DNA from: Hyperoplus lanceolatus
Lineage: Eukaryota > Chordata > Actinopteri > Uranoscopiformes > Ammodytidae
DNA: 64,000 nt
Direction: 5' to 3'
Assembly (NCBI GenBank): GCA_026929865.2
Contig: CM049404.1
Location: 28,173,001 to 28,237,000, forward strand
The notes beneath the pieces are model-generated. The model searched no databases, was not told the origin of the DNA, and saw nothing but the letters and a program-made list of their open reading frames with translations. Below are positions 54,201 through 64,000 of this stretch, piece after piece. How positions within the stretch are numbered: position 1 is the first letter of the stretch; each line of letters opens with the position of its first letter. The position numbers were made by a program, and so were the translations under genes.

Positions 54201-57200
54201 CGTAAATCTAAAAGGTAAATTTTTCTGTGATGGTGAATAGGAGACAGCTAACCTAAAGCAAGAATCTGAATCATCACCGGAGCCAGAAAGTCTGACAGTG
54301 TCAGAGGAAGAAAAAGCTTCTGAAACTGACGACGGAAGCAGTCAACCTTTGGAAAAGCAAGAGGAGAGTACGCCAGAAGAGAATCCAATAATGAACTTCT
54401 TCAAAACACTTGTAAGTAGCACACTTTGAGAAAATAAGAATGTACTTACTAACTGCTTCTTTTTTGTAATATACGACTGCTTCTGGGAAATAAATATAAC
54501 AATTATTGTAATCAAAAGTGGGAGAAGGGAAAACACCTTTGTTAAGTCCAACTATTACTGAAGGCAAACAGCTGCTCAGAAAAAAAGTAATAAAGTTGTC
54601 AGAATTTGTGTTTTCCAAGATATAGGGATATAGGGTAATTTTCCCGAGAAAAGGAAGAACTGTGATAGTAAAATCCTCAGTGTATTTGGTCGTGTTAATA
54701 TTGGATTGTTGTGGGTGTGATTATTCTGTGTGAAAGTATGTGTACTTGGAGTTTTATGGCAGTTAAGGAATCCATAACTGAATCTGCCAAGATGACAGTG
54801 CCTGATGGAAAATCTACAACAAGCAGCTATTGTATTTCCTCTTCATCTTGCCGTCTTTGGGATCCATGCCGTTTTAAAGAGTTACCATTGCCCTAGCCCC
54901 ATGCTAATCAAGTCTTTGAACATGCGGGAATGTGGTGGCCTATTGTTCAGCCCATAGTGTGAGCTCACAAGGGAGGCCTGTGCGGTTGGAAGTTGAGATT
55001 TGTGAAGATAGAGCGAGGGCAGGCCTACGCCATCTCCGGAGCACAATGGCCGTCACAATGACAGCGCATGTACTGTATGTGCCTTGTCAGGGACCTCAGT
55101 GTGCACCCTGTGTGCCTCTGGGAGCTTATCATAAAGGACTATGTCTGCATTCAAGAAAGGCTTCTGTTTTATGGTTCTTGTTACATCAACTATACAGTAC
55201 AAGCTGAAGGTTTTACATTGCAGCTTCACCGCCAGCTATATTGGTGAGGTGGTAGGATGGCCTAGAGGGGCCGACCAGTAACTATGAGGTCCCTGTTTCG
55301 ATCCCCCACCAGTTACGAGAGTGTTACTTGTAAACTAATGGTGGCTGGTATTATAAAGTGCCCCCCATCTCTACCATTGTGTCTTTGAGCAAGTCACTTA
55401 ACCCCAAACTGCTCCAGGGGTGCTGTACTATGGCTGACCTTGCGGGAGGACCCCCTCTGGAGAGAGAATATGCTAGAAGACAAATTTCGATGTAGCCTTG
55501 TGTAAATTGACCAATGAAGCAACATAACTTATATTAAATTACAAAATGTGGGCACATTTTAATATTATTTAATATGTACTGTATTGTGACATAAATAGTT
55601 ACTTTTCCTTCCCTTTTTGCACAGGTGGCCCCTAAAACACCAAAAAAGGAAACAGCAGCTCCTGATGCAGCGAAGGATCAGGTGAACAGATGTTAATGAA
55701 GCACATTACGTATAAAACATATTAAATGAGTAGCAGACAGTACCACTATGGGTTTATTTAGAATAGTTTTTATATCATATCTTACTTTGGTTACTTACAA
55801 AGCTTTGTCAGTGAACTCAGTAATGTCAGAGGTTGATAATTTGATATAATGAACAGATTGGGAAAGTTGGCTGTTTTTGCATATTGCTAACTGGCATCCA
55901 TTTCTGTTGCTGCTTGAATTCAAAATGTGCCTTATTCCATAAATAGTTGAATTTGGTCCTCAATATGCAATAGAATATCCAAGGTCCACATGTATACAAG
56001 CTTTTTGCAGATATTCTTTTGCTTTCTGTTCATATCTGCTCTAACCGCTTCCTTTTTTGTTGCCAAATAGTCCCCGAAGGAGAGCCTACCATCTGAAACC
56101 ACGACTGTGAGCACATTGACCTTTAAGTGTTTTAATTTGTGTAACAAATCTTGCAGTTCAACACAAAGGATATATTCACGGGACACAGTTGGGTTCAGTT
56201 AATTTCCAGAGATGCCATTTGCTAATACATACACATTCAATTTCCAACAGTTTGTGTTGCATGAAAGCTTAGTTGCTAAAATGAATTAATTACTGCTTTG
56301 CATTTTATAATAATAATACAATATTTTATCTGTGGAAGTCTTTAAATATTTACAAATAAATAAAAGACAATAAACACGTGATAAAAAGTCACTAAGATGA
56401 TAAATTACATTATATTATGACAATAAATTACCTATCTTAAAATTAATGTGCCGTTCCTATGGTTTTCAATAACAAACCATTATTTTAACTCCTGCTCTCT
56501 GTGGAATAGGTTGCACAAGTATCTGAACCACCCGCAGCACCAAAGGGAATGAATATCCCACCACCACCTCCTCCAGAACCACCCAAACTGGAAGTCAAAG
56601 GAGATCCAGCCGCCAAACCTGCAAAAGCCACAGCAAAAGAGGAACCAAAAGCTGCAGCAAAGGAACCGGAGCCCTCAAAAGGAAAATCAGTCAAAGTTGG
56701 TTTTGGCAAATTCTTTCGTACCAAGGTAAATAAACAGCACGCTGGAGATTGCAAAAGATGATGATCATATTTAAAGCCCCTGTAAACCCAAAATCTTCTG
56801 AAAAGAATTAGGCATATTTTTCAATCCAGATTAAAGATACACATTCAAGTTTGACAAATTTAACAGAAATTGGGTTTAGATGAGACGGGCTACGCTCTGG
56901 ATTTGATTACACAATAAGTACTGTAATTTGAACAAATCACGGCAGTTATCATAATGATCTGTAAAAACAATAACTGTTGCCATGGAGATCGTTTGATACA
57001 ATGATAGGTTTTATAATATTTATGAAGAATTACTTTCTGAGACTCCCAACTTCGATATCATATACTGATTTTTACTGTTTTAGACAAGGTTTCCAGGGGC
57101 TTTAAGAATTATTATTTACGTAGATTGCATTCAGTGAGGTCATGTTTTAAAGTGTTACCACTTATAACATAACATAGTGTGAAACATACTGTACTGTATG

Positions 57201-60200
57201 TGAATTTGAGATACTGCTAGGTGCCAAGTCATCCAAAGGCAAGGGCGCTTCAGCAAGTGGAGCCAAAGCCCAGGCCAAGACTTCAGCTGTGGTATAGTAG
57301 ATTATCGCCTTCTCAAATTGACTACGGCTCATGTCATGTTGGCTACTTACTAACAAGAGCTGATTTGTCCAGAGGTGGCAGAAAATAAACAATTTGCTGT
57401 TTTCAAATTGGAGCCTGCAGCAATTGTGTTTTGAAAAAAAAAAAAGGAGAAACTTTTTGTGGTGCTTTCTCAAAAATGTGACTCCTCAGTAAAGCTGCAG
57501 TAATAAGGTGACTTTAGTCGAATGTTTGTCCTTGAAAAAGCCTAATATATTGTTTCTAGCACATTCCCATGATACATTCTATTCCGAAAATTTTAATTGG
57601 ATTATGATATTATGAAATATGACATTTTGGGAAATACACTTTTTTCGCTTACTGGCCTAGAATTAGATTCAAGTACATCAATACCACTCTCATGTCTGTG
57701 CTGCCCACTAAATTTGAAGCTGGAACACTATCATAGCTTAGAATAAAGACTGGAAACAGGACAAAACAGCTAGCCTGGCTCTGTCATAAATCATTTATGT
57801 ACAGTAGCCTATATAATATAGCACATTTAAAGCTAATTAGTAAAACAGTTTTTTTTTAGCAGCATAGCCTATAATATACACTGTAGAGGTGATGGTGCTG
57901 TAGGTATATTTGTGAACTTTGGAGAGACTCAGGCTAGCAATTTCCTCTTGCTTCCAGACTCTACTCTATGCTAAACTAAGCTAAGCTAAACTTAACTACA
58001 CTAAGCTAATCACCATGGCTTTTGATCCATGAGTGGCATTGATCATGAGAATATTTACTAAAATGTCAAAGTATTCTTTTGACCAGTTCATATGAATCAG
58101 CATTCATTGCCATGCTAACATGCTAAGCACTAAACCCTTTTCTCTGTTTGAGGGTAGGCTTTTTCCTTTCAAATGGTTTGTTTTACTAACAATAAGAATT
58201 AACTCACCGTTCTGAAGACAATCAAGGATCTACCAAAGCCAGAAATAGAAGTAGAGGTACGAACAGTTGTAGAAGTAGGCTAGCTAGGCTATATAGTCTT
58301 CCAGCAAACCTTCCACTAGCATTGTGGGCATTACTTTGAATAATCTTTTAAGAATTACTCCTAGGAAAACGCTGTATACAGTGATTTATAGCATTTTAAG
58401 ATAGGCCTATCCATCTGAATTTACATCTTGTATGAATAATAAAAAAGGAGTTTTGCTCTGCAGGAGACACCAGTGGAGGTGCCACCACCAGAGCCAGTGG
58501 TGGCAGCAGTTGAGGTAAATCAAGACAGTTCTTTGGGGTTTTTGTTTGGTGGAGGAATCTTCTGATTTATCCTATGAATTATTGCTTTTAAAAAAAAACA
58601 TTTGAATTAATGGGAGAAACTGATTGGTACTTCAATGCAGGCAGGGGAAGAGGTACCACAGCCAGTGGTAGAAGTCCAGGTAAATCAAATAGAGTTTTTG
58701 GCTGTTTTTTCATTTGGTGAAATAATCTTCTGGAAGAGTCCCCCCATGATTTATTGCATTTTAATTTTTACAATGGTTTATTTAATTTGAATGGATTGGA
58801 ATGGAGAAATATTTTTTTCAAAATCAATTTAAAAGTATAATTTTCCATCAATGCAGGCAGTGGAAGAGGTACCGCAGCCAGAAGTAGAAATTGAGGTAAA
58901 ATGACGGTGTCAGACATTTTGGGGAAATGTGCTTATTTGTGCCATTGTTGAGAAAATGTATATTGTTCTCACATATGTTCGTCAAGTTGGCTGATGCAAA
59001 CAGCCAGAATCAGTTAGCTTAGCATAGCATAAAGCTTTAAAAATAATAATAATAGGGAAACCGCTAGTCGTGCTCTATCTGAGGCTAACATAATCCGCTA
59101 GCCTTTCAATCTTCTCATCTCTTGGCAAGACAGCAAATAGGCATATTTCCCAATGTGTCAAACTATTCCTCCAAACGAGGACACTCGGAATCTTCGGTGG
59201 AAACTTAAAGCTATTTCCTCTTCTATTCTATTCTTTCTTTTTCTAAAATAATATTCTTTACTCTTGAGCATGCGGTTATGGGTTTCTTAATTCTTACAGG
59301 GTCCAGTTTCTGACTCCTTTTCTGCACTGATGCTGGATTTTCCCCCTCTTTTAGGCCTATCGTCTTTCACTCCACAGGTGGCGGGTTCTGCCCTCACTAT
59401 GCCAGCTATAATAATGCTATTTTTGTTTGTTTTAAACACCTCATGATATGTATTTTCTTCTCTGTCGTTTCGATAACAGAAGGTGGATCCCTCGAAGGCC
59501 AGCACTCTGGAGGCCACTGCAAAGCCAGAACAGCCACCGCCGGTTCAGGAAGAAAAGAAACCCGCCCCTAAATCAGCTTTCCTTTCTCTCTTCAAGCCTA
59601 AAGTAAGGACCATTTTATTTGTGGCCTTTATGGATTTTTTTTTAAATATCTGAAAATGAGTATGAATTGTGATGCATTTACTAAACAGAAAAGTAACAGA
59701 TTAATTTGAATTTGAGGTACTGTTAGACCACATGACCACAAAAGTCCAGGCAGCCTCCACAAGTGGAGTTCGGCTCCTCAGGAGAACAGCTGGCGTGGTA
59801 AATAGTAAACACTGTACAGTCAAATTAACTCTGATAGAGATGCATTATTAACCAGAGTGATGTCACTGATTACATCTGGTATTGACACCTGCTCTAAAAA
59901 CATCTGCTTCTTCTATACTTCTGCTTTTGGAAGAAATATGTTTCTCCATGTATAATTATACTTGGAAATCATAACACCAGACATCAGTGCTTGTGTGATC
60001 ATCCCTCATAATGTTTCAGTCACTAAGACATGCTGTAACCTAACAGCTGGTGTGTACTTAAAGCTTTAGTGCGTAACTTCTGTCACCCTAATGAGTACAA
60101 TCTACATCAGGTAAGCCTTCTGTGATTGCACATGGATTTTATTCTTTATGCTGTAGGTGGTCCAAGTTTTTTCTTTAACAACTAAAGTATTTCGTGGCCA

Positions 60201-61347
60201 CTTCTTGGGATTTTTCTGAGCTCCTGCGTCAGTGTCGGAGGCGACACCAGTTCGTAAGCGCTGCCATACTGAGAAATACAGAGAGAGTTTTGTGTGGTGC
60301 TTAATCAACTTTGTCAATTCGCTTTGCAATGGCTATAATGAATGTAACCAAAATTCATTCATATGAAAAAGTTACGCACTATAGCATTAATGCTAAATGG
60401 ATTACTTGCTTTGTTGTCTTCTAGGATACTATTTATTTCAATTAGTTCTAATATTGATGTTGATCAATGTGCATCGTCCCTTATTAATAAAGTAATAAAT
60501 AAATAATATTTAAAAAATTCAATTCAAATGCTTTGGGACTGCGATGATTCTGTATTTTTTTTAAATGTATTTTTCATATGCACCATAACTCTTTGAGGCT
60601 GATCCCAAGAAGGCGAGCCCGGCCCCAGCAGCAGCAGCCGAGGCCCCAGCAGCTAAAGCCAAAGAGGAACCTAAAGCAGCGGCCAAGTCGACAGAGGCGC
60701 CTGGAGGTTCAGCTTCAGTGGCCCCCCCGGCCGGAGACGATGCCGCCAATGTGCCCAAGAAACTGGAGAAGAGAAACTCCATTGGGCTGTTCTTTAAATT
60801 CAAGGTAAGGACAATGTTTATGCAGGTTAAGGTTAAGATATGTTGAGTTTGTTATGTGTCAATTAACACACGTAGATAAACACAAGGTTACACACAAACA
60901 AGGTTATTGAAATGTGTGTTCTCATTTCCCTACACTACACATGCAATTCCTCAGAGGGGGTCATCGTTTAGGATGCTTGACTATAATTGAGTGTTTAGCT
61001 TCAACTCCACTAGATGGCAGCATTGACTAGGTGTATGGGCCCTACACTTCACTGTGATTGTTATGCACAGTTTGGTTGTATTCACTTACGGCTCATAAGT
61101 CTGACTTGTATCACAGGGACACATATTCCATTAAGTGCAAATAATGCAGTTTAATGAAAACATGCAAATAAAAATTGGGGAGGTACTTTATGGGGGAAAA
61201 AAAGACCTCCGTGAGTTAATATTTGTTATGAATGACACAATTCTTTCTCCCCCTTCTGTTTTATTTCAGAGTGGGAAACGTAACTCTACAGATGCGGGGG
61301 TCCAGACAGACCAAGCCACTGCTTCAGCAGCCGAGAAGGCCAAATGA
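48213..61347 (+). CDS. bcas1: breast carcinoma amplified sequence 1 homologue, multi-exon
   Basis: Exons read: 48213-48251, 48516-48573, 49485-49786, 54241-54411, 55625-55681, 56071-56106, 56510-56725, 57211-57291, 58227-58256, 58464-58514, 58641-58679, 58857-58895, 59480-59602, 59717-59797, 60598-60804, 61270-61347. Except for the phase-1 junction after exon 2, all are phase 0. The sum is about 535 residues (human 584). It begins MGNEHSKTKSSNT, a myristoylation-type start like human MGNQMS. It contains NPIMNFFKTL followed by VAPKTPKKE (human NNSIMSFFKTLVSP), repeated basic/aromatic modules GFGKMFKKK, FGKFFRTK, FLSLFKPK and IGLFFKFK, and the conserved C-terminus TDAGVQTDQ (human LDAQVQTDP). 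BCAS1 is known from myelinating oligodendrocytes and binds dynein light chains. The protein is low-complexity and Lys/Ala/Pro/Glu-rich. The small exons at 57211, 58227 and 59717 are the least certain. A large alternative exon (50758-53151) also joins in phase. Confidence 0.88.
50758..53151 (+). CDS. bcas1: giant acidic exon inside bcas1, possible alternative terminal exon
   Basis: One frame stays open for 2,394 bases (about 797 codons) after the first usable AG acceptor (AAAG at 50757; a TGA at 50734-50736 blocks reading further upstream). Exon 3 ends at 49786 in phase 0 and this frame starts in phase 0, so it joins cleanly to the MGNEHSK N-terminus. The product is strongly acidic, Glu/Val/Thr-rich and without Cys-rich or enzymatic motifs. 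Residues 47-260 are two tandem units of about 105-110 residues. Residues 480-780 hold about five shorter units built on LSEEIEESLTIP, KATENIVEEP and MDTTEDPEPCVED. Near the end is QQSQTD, a dynein-light-chain-type motif. No strong donor is seen. ATT|GTGAGG at 53085/53086 is weak but phase 0, so use as a 776-codon internal exon is possible. I do not recognise the protein family. An AKAP- or gravin-like scaffold role is inference. Confidence 0.7.
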   Translation, partial: ESSSTGEGVATMIIAEPREDFEYICPQDESSTQMDNITAADIFAHFAVCTATITEGQVDVTETAAIEEDSLTDFTVVIAEEVVEQSAIEETINNKIPEIVVEEVVIENDSYENIVFTAERVEVAESVQEVGIIAEENNIEESEPQEISYSLPKMVAVCTTTITEGPVDVTETAPIEEDSLTDPTFVIAEEVVEQSAIEETINNKIPEIIVEVMIENDSNENMVFTEQVAESVQEVGIIAEQNNIEESEPQEISSTLPKVVADTLEAVLAAESVDFADVNMSMSCVNKVITEDNDEGAENISADVVLIETTEPESNALTPETVEAIDVFSLDDEQAATLMETISEGVPEEPNGAPTIQEITVEELPTLLVTDIQVNEESAPEEVTAAVDDAVAIEDAAGISEQKLTIMTDVGSSEKWEEFNAMEILYNQLITIEELPEDSPDDEVMPEHITDVMTTDDKAAVCEDVLADVGPETVGITMGEEVIGETVSIPLSEATEETLTIPEESVKATEHIFEEPSDVPQMDTTEDPEPCVEDVKDVSVPLSEENLPIQEELSKAQKIPVKKPAVDCGMNLEEEVTVETSTISLSEEIEESLTIPQKLPKATENIVEEPDVDCEVALEERVIIETVTVTLSEGIEESVTILEESAKATENIADEPADVPTMDTTVDPEPCVEDIETITVTLSKEIKESLTIPEDQPKATKTIVEEPALDCGMTMEEEVIVETRSVPLPEEIEESLTMQEPSNAAENMVEDLAHMPPMDVTEEPESCVEYAHMEKIVRLLEQQSQTDSTLDSKFRNY
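50893..51540 (+). repeat. two tandem coding repeats of about 320-330 bp
   Basis: The first unit runs from about 50893 to 51222 (VCTATITEGQVDVTETA to SLPKMVA). The second runs from about 51229 to 51540 (VCTTTITEGPVDVTETA to TLPKVVA). The units are very similar at DNA and protein level, including AIEETINNKIPEI and SVQEVGIIAE. This means a recent internal duplication with the frame kept. Confidence 0.92.
52170..53070 (+). repeat. degenerate coding repeats of about 180-300 bp
   Basis: About five units each contain a Glu-Glu-Val-Ile/Thr-Val-Glu-Thr strand, LSEEIEESLTIP, KATENIVEEP and sometimes MDTTEDPEPCVED. Spacing varies because the CVED block is present in some units only. Confidence 0.8.
53136..53425 (+). 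pseudogene. out-of-frame coding tail after the giant exon
   Basis: Directly across the stop at 53149-53151, the next frame (+1) reads SSEITEASPARNTDIEALLY and then KLQSVCTSVVQESVYKLGGL, and stays open to 53425. The text looks like coding sequence with the same Ser/Thr/Glu style. It contains an amphipathic helix (53177-53245) with hydrophobic residues at the spacing of PKA RII-binding helices. The switch lies in TCAAAGTTCAG (53131-53141), where a single extra A would explain it. This could be a real allele, a recent loss, an assembly error, or chance. Confidence 0.5.
53426..54240. other. bcas1 intron / 3' end of the alternative transcript
   Basis: AT-rich, with an AATAAA at about 53685-53690 (CTAAATAAAAC) that could serve a transcript ending with the giant exon. 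Nothing else was recognised. Confidence 0.45.
54412..55624. other. bcas1 intron with a SINE
   Basis: Bounded by CTT|GTAAGT and TTTTGCACAG. It carries the SINE at 55235-55505 and nothing else recognised. Confidence 0.7.
55235..55505 (+). mobile_element. tRNA-derived SINE in bcas1 intron
   Basis: An A-box-like GGTGAGGTGGTAGGATGGCC is followed by GTTTCGATCCC (B-box). The body has GAGCAAGTCACTTAACCCC and CAAACTGCTCCAGGGG, a core shared by several fish SINEs. Confidence 0.82.
56771..57105. mobile_element. 335-bp MITE in bcas1 intron
   Basis: The left end is TTTAAAGCCCCTGTAAACCC and the right end is AGGTTTCCAGGGGCTTTAA, inverted. Confidence 0.78.
57617..58140. mobile_element. repeat family C, copy 1 (TTGGGAAATACACTT type)
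   Basis: It has the fish-repeat text TTTTGGGAAATACACTTTTT, ACCACTCTCATGTCTGTGCT, AAGACTGGAAACAGG and CAGCTAGCCTGGCTCTGTC, then GCTAAGCTAA-rich sequence. The ends are not resolved. Confidence 0.7.
58227..58895 (+). repeat. bcas1: array of duplicated short phase-0 exons in bcas1
   Basis: The exons 58227-58256, 58464-58514, 58641-58679 and 58857-58895 encode variants of AVEEVPQPEVEIE (LPKPEIEVE, PVEVPPPEPVVAAVE, AGEEVPQPVVEVQ, AVEEVPQPEVEIE). The last two are both 39 bp with near-identical acceptors (TCAATGCAG) and donors (GTAAA), so they come from a recent tandem exon duplication. Splicing in or out keeps the frame. Confidence 0.82.
58905..59190. mobile_element. repeat family C, copy 2
   Basis: It has TTTTGGGGAAATGTGCTTAT, GTTAGCTTAGCATAGCATAA and the GCTAACATAATCCGCTAGC text of the same family as 57617-58140, with CAAACTATTCCTCC at its right end. 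Confidence 0.65.
59198..59479. other. bcas1 intron remainder
   Basis: Nothing was recognised except the splice acceptor CGATAACAG. Confidence 0.5.
60060..60388. mobile_element. 329-bp MITE in bcas1 intron
   Basis: The left end is AAAGCTTTAGTGCGTAACTT and the right end is AAGTTACGCACTATAGCATT, inverted. No coding content. Confidence 0.82.
60805..61269. other. last bcas1 intron
   Basis: Bounded by AAG|GTAAGG and TTATTTCAG. Nothing else was recognised. Confidence 0.75.
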
Positions 61348-62420
61348 AACCAAAGCCAACACTGAAGAGATTCCCTGTAAATAGACCCCCCCCCCCCTCT
61401 CTCTCTCTCTCTCTTTTTGGTCTTACTCAATCTTTACCTCCCTTTCAACCCTTATTGAATTACTTTAACCAAATGTTCTTCTTCTTCTTTTTTTTTTTTT
61501 TTTTACTATTTACAAGTTGCAATATGAAAGGAAAATTGACTTGGAGGCTAGAAAGCAAGTTGTGAGAAAGATGAACAATGGGAAGGACGTTGAACTGGTG
61601 GTATGATTTGAAGAAGTTTGAGGCGAGGCTGTTGAGAGATATATATATATATTTTTGGTCATATACAAATGTCTTGACAAGTATAGCAATACATGAGTGT
61701 AAAACCTTTTCTACAGGCATTCAACGTGACCGCTCTCTGTTCTTGCTACCTGACATACTGGGCTTATAATGCAATAGACAGTACCACGCTTTGCTCTTAG
61801 CTATTTAGCTCAAAAACATTTCAAAACATTTTGTCATATACGTTCTATTTTCACAATTTATACCAGATAAATCATGCAGCTGTGGCAATGCAGAGGTTAA
61901 CATGAAGGGATATTGAAAGAAGTACTTATATGACATTAAAATAAACAGCTCCTTATAGAGCCGATAACAGAAGCATGTTCGTATAACAAAATGCACTTAA
62001 ATATTGTTTTAACTTTATGTAAGCTACATGTAGACTAAAGCACATAATACATAGTATAGTATACACATAAGTACATATACTAACTGGGCCATATGGGAAA
62101 AATCACAATCTTTACTGTACTGTGGGCAAATGATTATGAGCCTTAATGTTGGCAAATGCATCTGAGGTGGCAACACTGAGGAAGTGTGCAAATGTGTCCA
62201 TGTGGTATGTTTTGCAGTGGTCATCAAATCACATTCGATCAGCTTTTTAATTTGATCGTAGCATTTTGTGTCGTGTAATTTATTGGAAGTGTTAAAGGTG
62301 TTAGTCAATTGTCTTAGACATATGTGTAACTAATATCTTGCTTTTATTTGCTTGTATATGTAAGTATGAGTGCATGTGTAACTTCAGCTATCTTGAAGAC
62401 AATAAAATATGTTCACCATT
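61348..62420 (+). other. bcas1: bcas1 3'UTR and flank
   Basis: It begins with a C-run and (CT)n (61386-61413), then a poly-T (61489-61504). Candidate AATAAA signals lie near 61939 (AAAATAAAC) and 62400 (ACAATAAAAT). Which one is used cannot be told from the sequence. Confidence 0.5.
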
Positions 62421-62525
62421 GGTTTGTTTTTTCAGCAGTGTGTCAAGTAATGTCAATGGTATTGTGAAACTTAATCAAGAAAAACTGGGTGTTGGAAAGA
62501 TAGCTGACTCAGCGAGCTTGGCATA

Positions 62526-62946
62526 AAGTAAAAGGATTATGAAGAATGCTTGTTGTGTACATCACTTTTTGTTAAAATCAGTGACTAGCCCCTTTTTACA
62601 TAGCCAGTGAAAGCCGGGAATATGCCGGAATTTCGGCCCTCCGCCCTCCTGAGGAGATAAACTATCTCCTCGCGATCTGCTACATGTTCGTACTGTGTGA
62701 GCGCTGACAAATTCACTACTAATACACAGCCTAGGCTCTGTAAACGGGCAATTTGCTAGCTACGGTTAACATACCCTCTGTTTACATACCAGTTCACAGA
62801 GCCTAGGCTGTGTATTAACAAAAAAATAGTTTTCAGCACACACACAGTATGGACAGGTAGTATATGGTAAAGAGATATTCACTGATGTTGACAAAAAGCT
62901 ATTTTGACAACAAGCAATCTCCAGTATCACTGACTCCACCTTTAAA
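62526..62946. mobile_element. MITE family A, copy 6, with internal insertion
   Basis: The left part is GAATGCTTGTTGTGTACATC and the right end is TATCACTGACTCCACCTTTA. Extra sequence near 62583-62650 (CCCCTTTTTACATAGCC...GGAATTTCGGC) interrupts the usual order. Confidence 0.78.
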
Positions 62947-63968
62947 GGCACAGCATGGTAAGGTTGTGTGCTAGTAAGGCGTGACACGTGAGTCACACTT
63001 TGTTATGTTGGGTGTAGGAGGCAAATACTGTAAGCCTTACTCATCTATAAATGTATTTGTAATTGCAAACAAAAACCAAAAGTGAAAAAAAAAACAAGAA
63101 TTGACCTCAGCCCAAGCCATCATTTGTAATGTTACAGACAGAGAGATGACTGCTGAATATCACTATTGAATACTGATTGAAAATTTCCACAAGATCAAAG
63201 ATGTAAAACAAGGACCCAAAGACATTGTACTTTTCAGGTTAACAGAGGCCTTAACATTTGCTTCCACCGTTTATGATGTAATTTATATGATGGATAGCAC
63301 ATTGTGAAGTCTTTGGAAGTGTTTTAGATAGTACCTGAGACCCACCAAATCACCCAGCATTAAGTGATGAGTCGCGGCCCCCGAAGGCATAACTCACACT
63401 GCTCCTTTGTTATCAATGAGACACACGCGCATTTTTGCATTACCATCTATAATAGGTGTGATCATTTTGAATCGCGCATCAAAGAAACTGTCGTGGCAGT
63501 GAAGGAGAAAAACTGAGGCAGTGCTATCCGTGTATTAAGACATGGGGGTTGCTGTCGGGTTTTTTTACCATTCAAATTAGGTGCAGTGTGACGTTTTTTG
63601 CCAATAGTGCTTGGCAAATAATTCATTACCAAACGTAAAATAGTGAGAAACTCGGATTAACGTTATCTTAAAATGAAAAACTTTATAGTTTTAACACTAA
63701 ACGTTGCCTCCACCAATTCATGATGTCTTCACCTTTATTCACTATCACTATCTCTTCTGTATGTGGTTTCTTGGCAAAACAATTGATAACAGCTGCATGT
63801 CCCTACATGCACTGTGGCACAATTGTGAGCTTTTCAGTGGGAAAGCTTTTTGATAGAATTTTGATAGCAATCCAATTGGATGAGGGCTGCACTATCCCTT
63901 GTGTACGATCAAAGACAGAAATGAATTGGGTGGCTTCATAAAACAGAAACTGTTATGGGTATATGGAT
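62947..63968. other. non-coding, nothing recognised
   Basis: No supported exon, RNA gene or repeat was seen. Confidence 0.45.
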
Positions 63969-63969
63969 T

Positions 63970-64000
63970 TAAAGGTGGAATCAGCGATTTGGGATAATTG
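63970..64000. mobile_element. MITE family A, copy 7, cut by the window end
   Basis: It starts TTTAAAGGTGGAATCAGCGA, the family's left terminus, and runs off the end. Confidence 0.75.

Overview
The window looks like nuclear DNA of a teleost fish, probably a percomorph. The coding density is low, with three intron-containing genes and one broken gene in 64 kb. There are many long CA/GT microsatellites, L2-type LINE tails, tRNA-derived SINEs, and numerous hAT-type and other inverted-repeat DNA elements of kinds common in fish. No prokaryotic operon, phage, CRISPR or organelle feature is present. All calls come from reading the sequence; no database search was run.

Layout: 1-8.5 kb is non-coding apart from a Myb/SANT-type DNA-binding ORF (minus strand, 1842-2807) that a 628-bp inverted-repeat element has split. 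At 8.5-10.3 kb a two-exon NAT8/camello-type N-acetyltransferase lies on the minus strand. From 10.3 to 40.5 kb there is a gene desert filled with transposon remnants: a 5'-truncated LINE, three hAT elements with perfect or one-mismatch 8-bp target duplications, several MITE families, two SINEs and long (CA)n tracts. pfdn4 (prefoldin subunit 4, four exons, minus strand, complete) occupies 40.56-45.47 kb. bcas1 (plus strand, about 17 coding exons) occupies 48.2-61.35 kb. The last 2.6 kb is 3'UTR and repeats.

pfdn4 and bcas1 are head-to-head. This matches the human 20q13.2 order and orientation (BCAS1 - CYP24A1 - PFDN4), except that CYP24A1, which lies between them in human, has no room here (2.7 kb, no coding signal).

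The most interesting object is inside bcas1: a roughly 2.4-kb open exon (50758-53151) encoding about 798 very acidic, internally repeated residues. It joins in phase to the myristoylation-type N-terminal exons and may be an alternative terminal exon. Near its stop is a dynein-light-chain-type SQTD motif. One base out of frame downstream is a helix that fits the PKA RII-anchoring pattern, which suggests an AKAP-like tail lost or damaged by a one-base shift. The normal bcas1 route skips this exon, also in phase, and continues through tandemly duplicated short exons to the conserved VQTD C-terminus.
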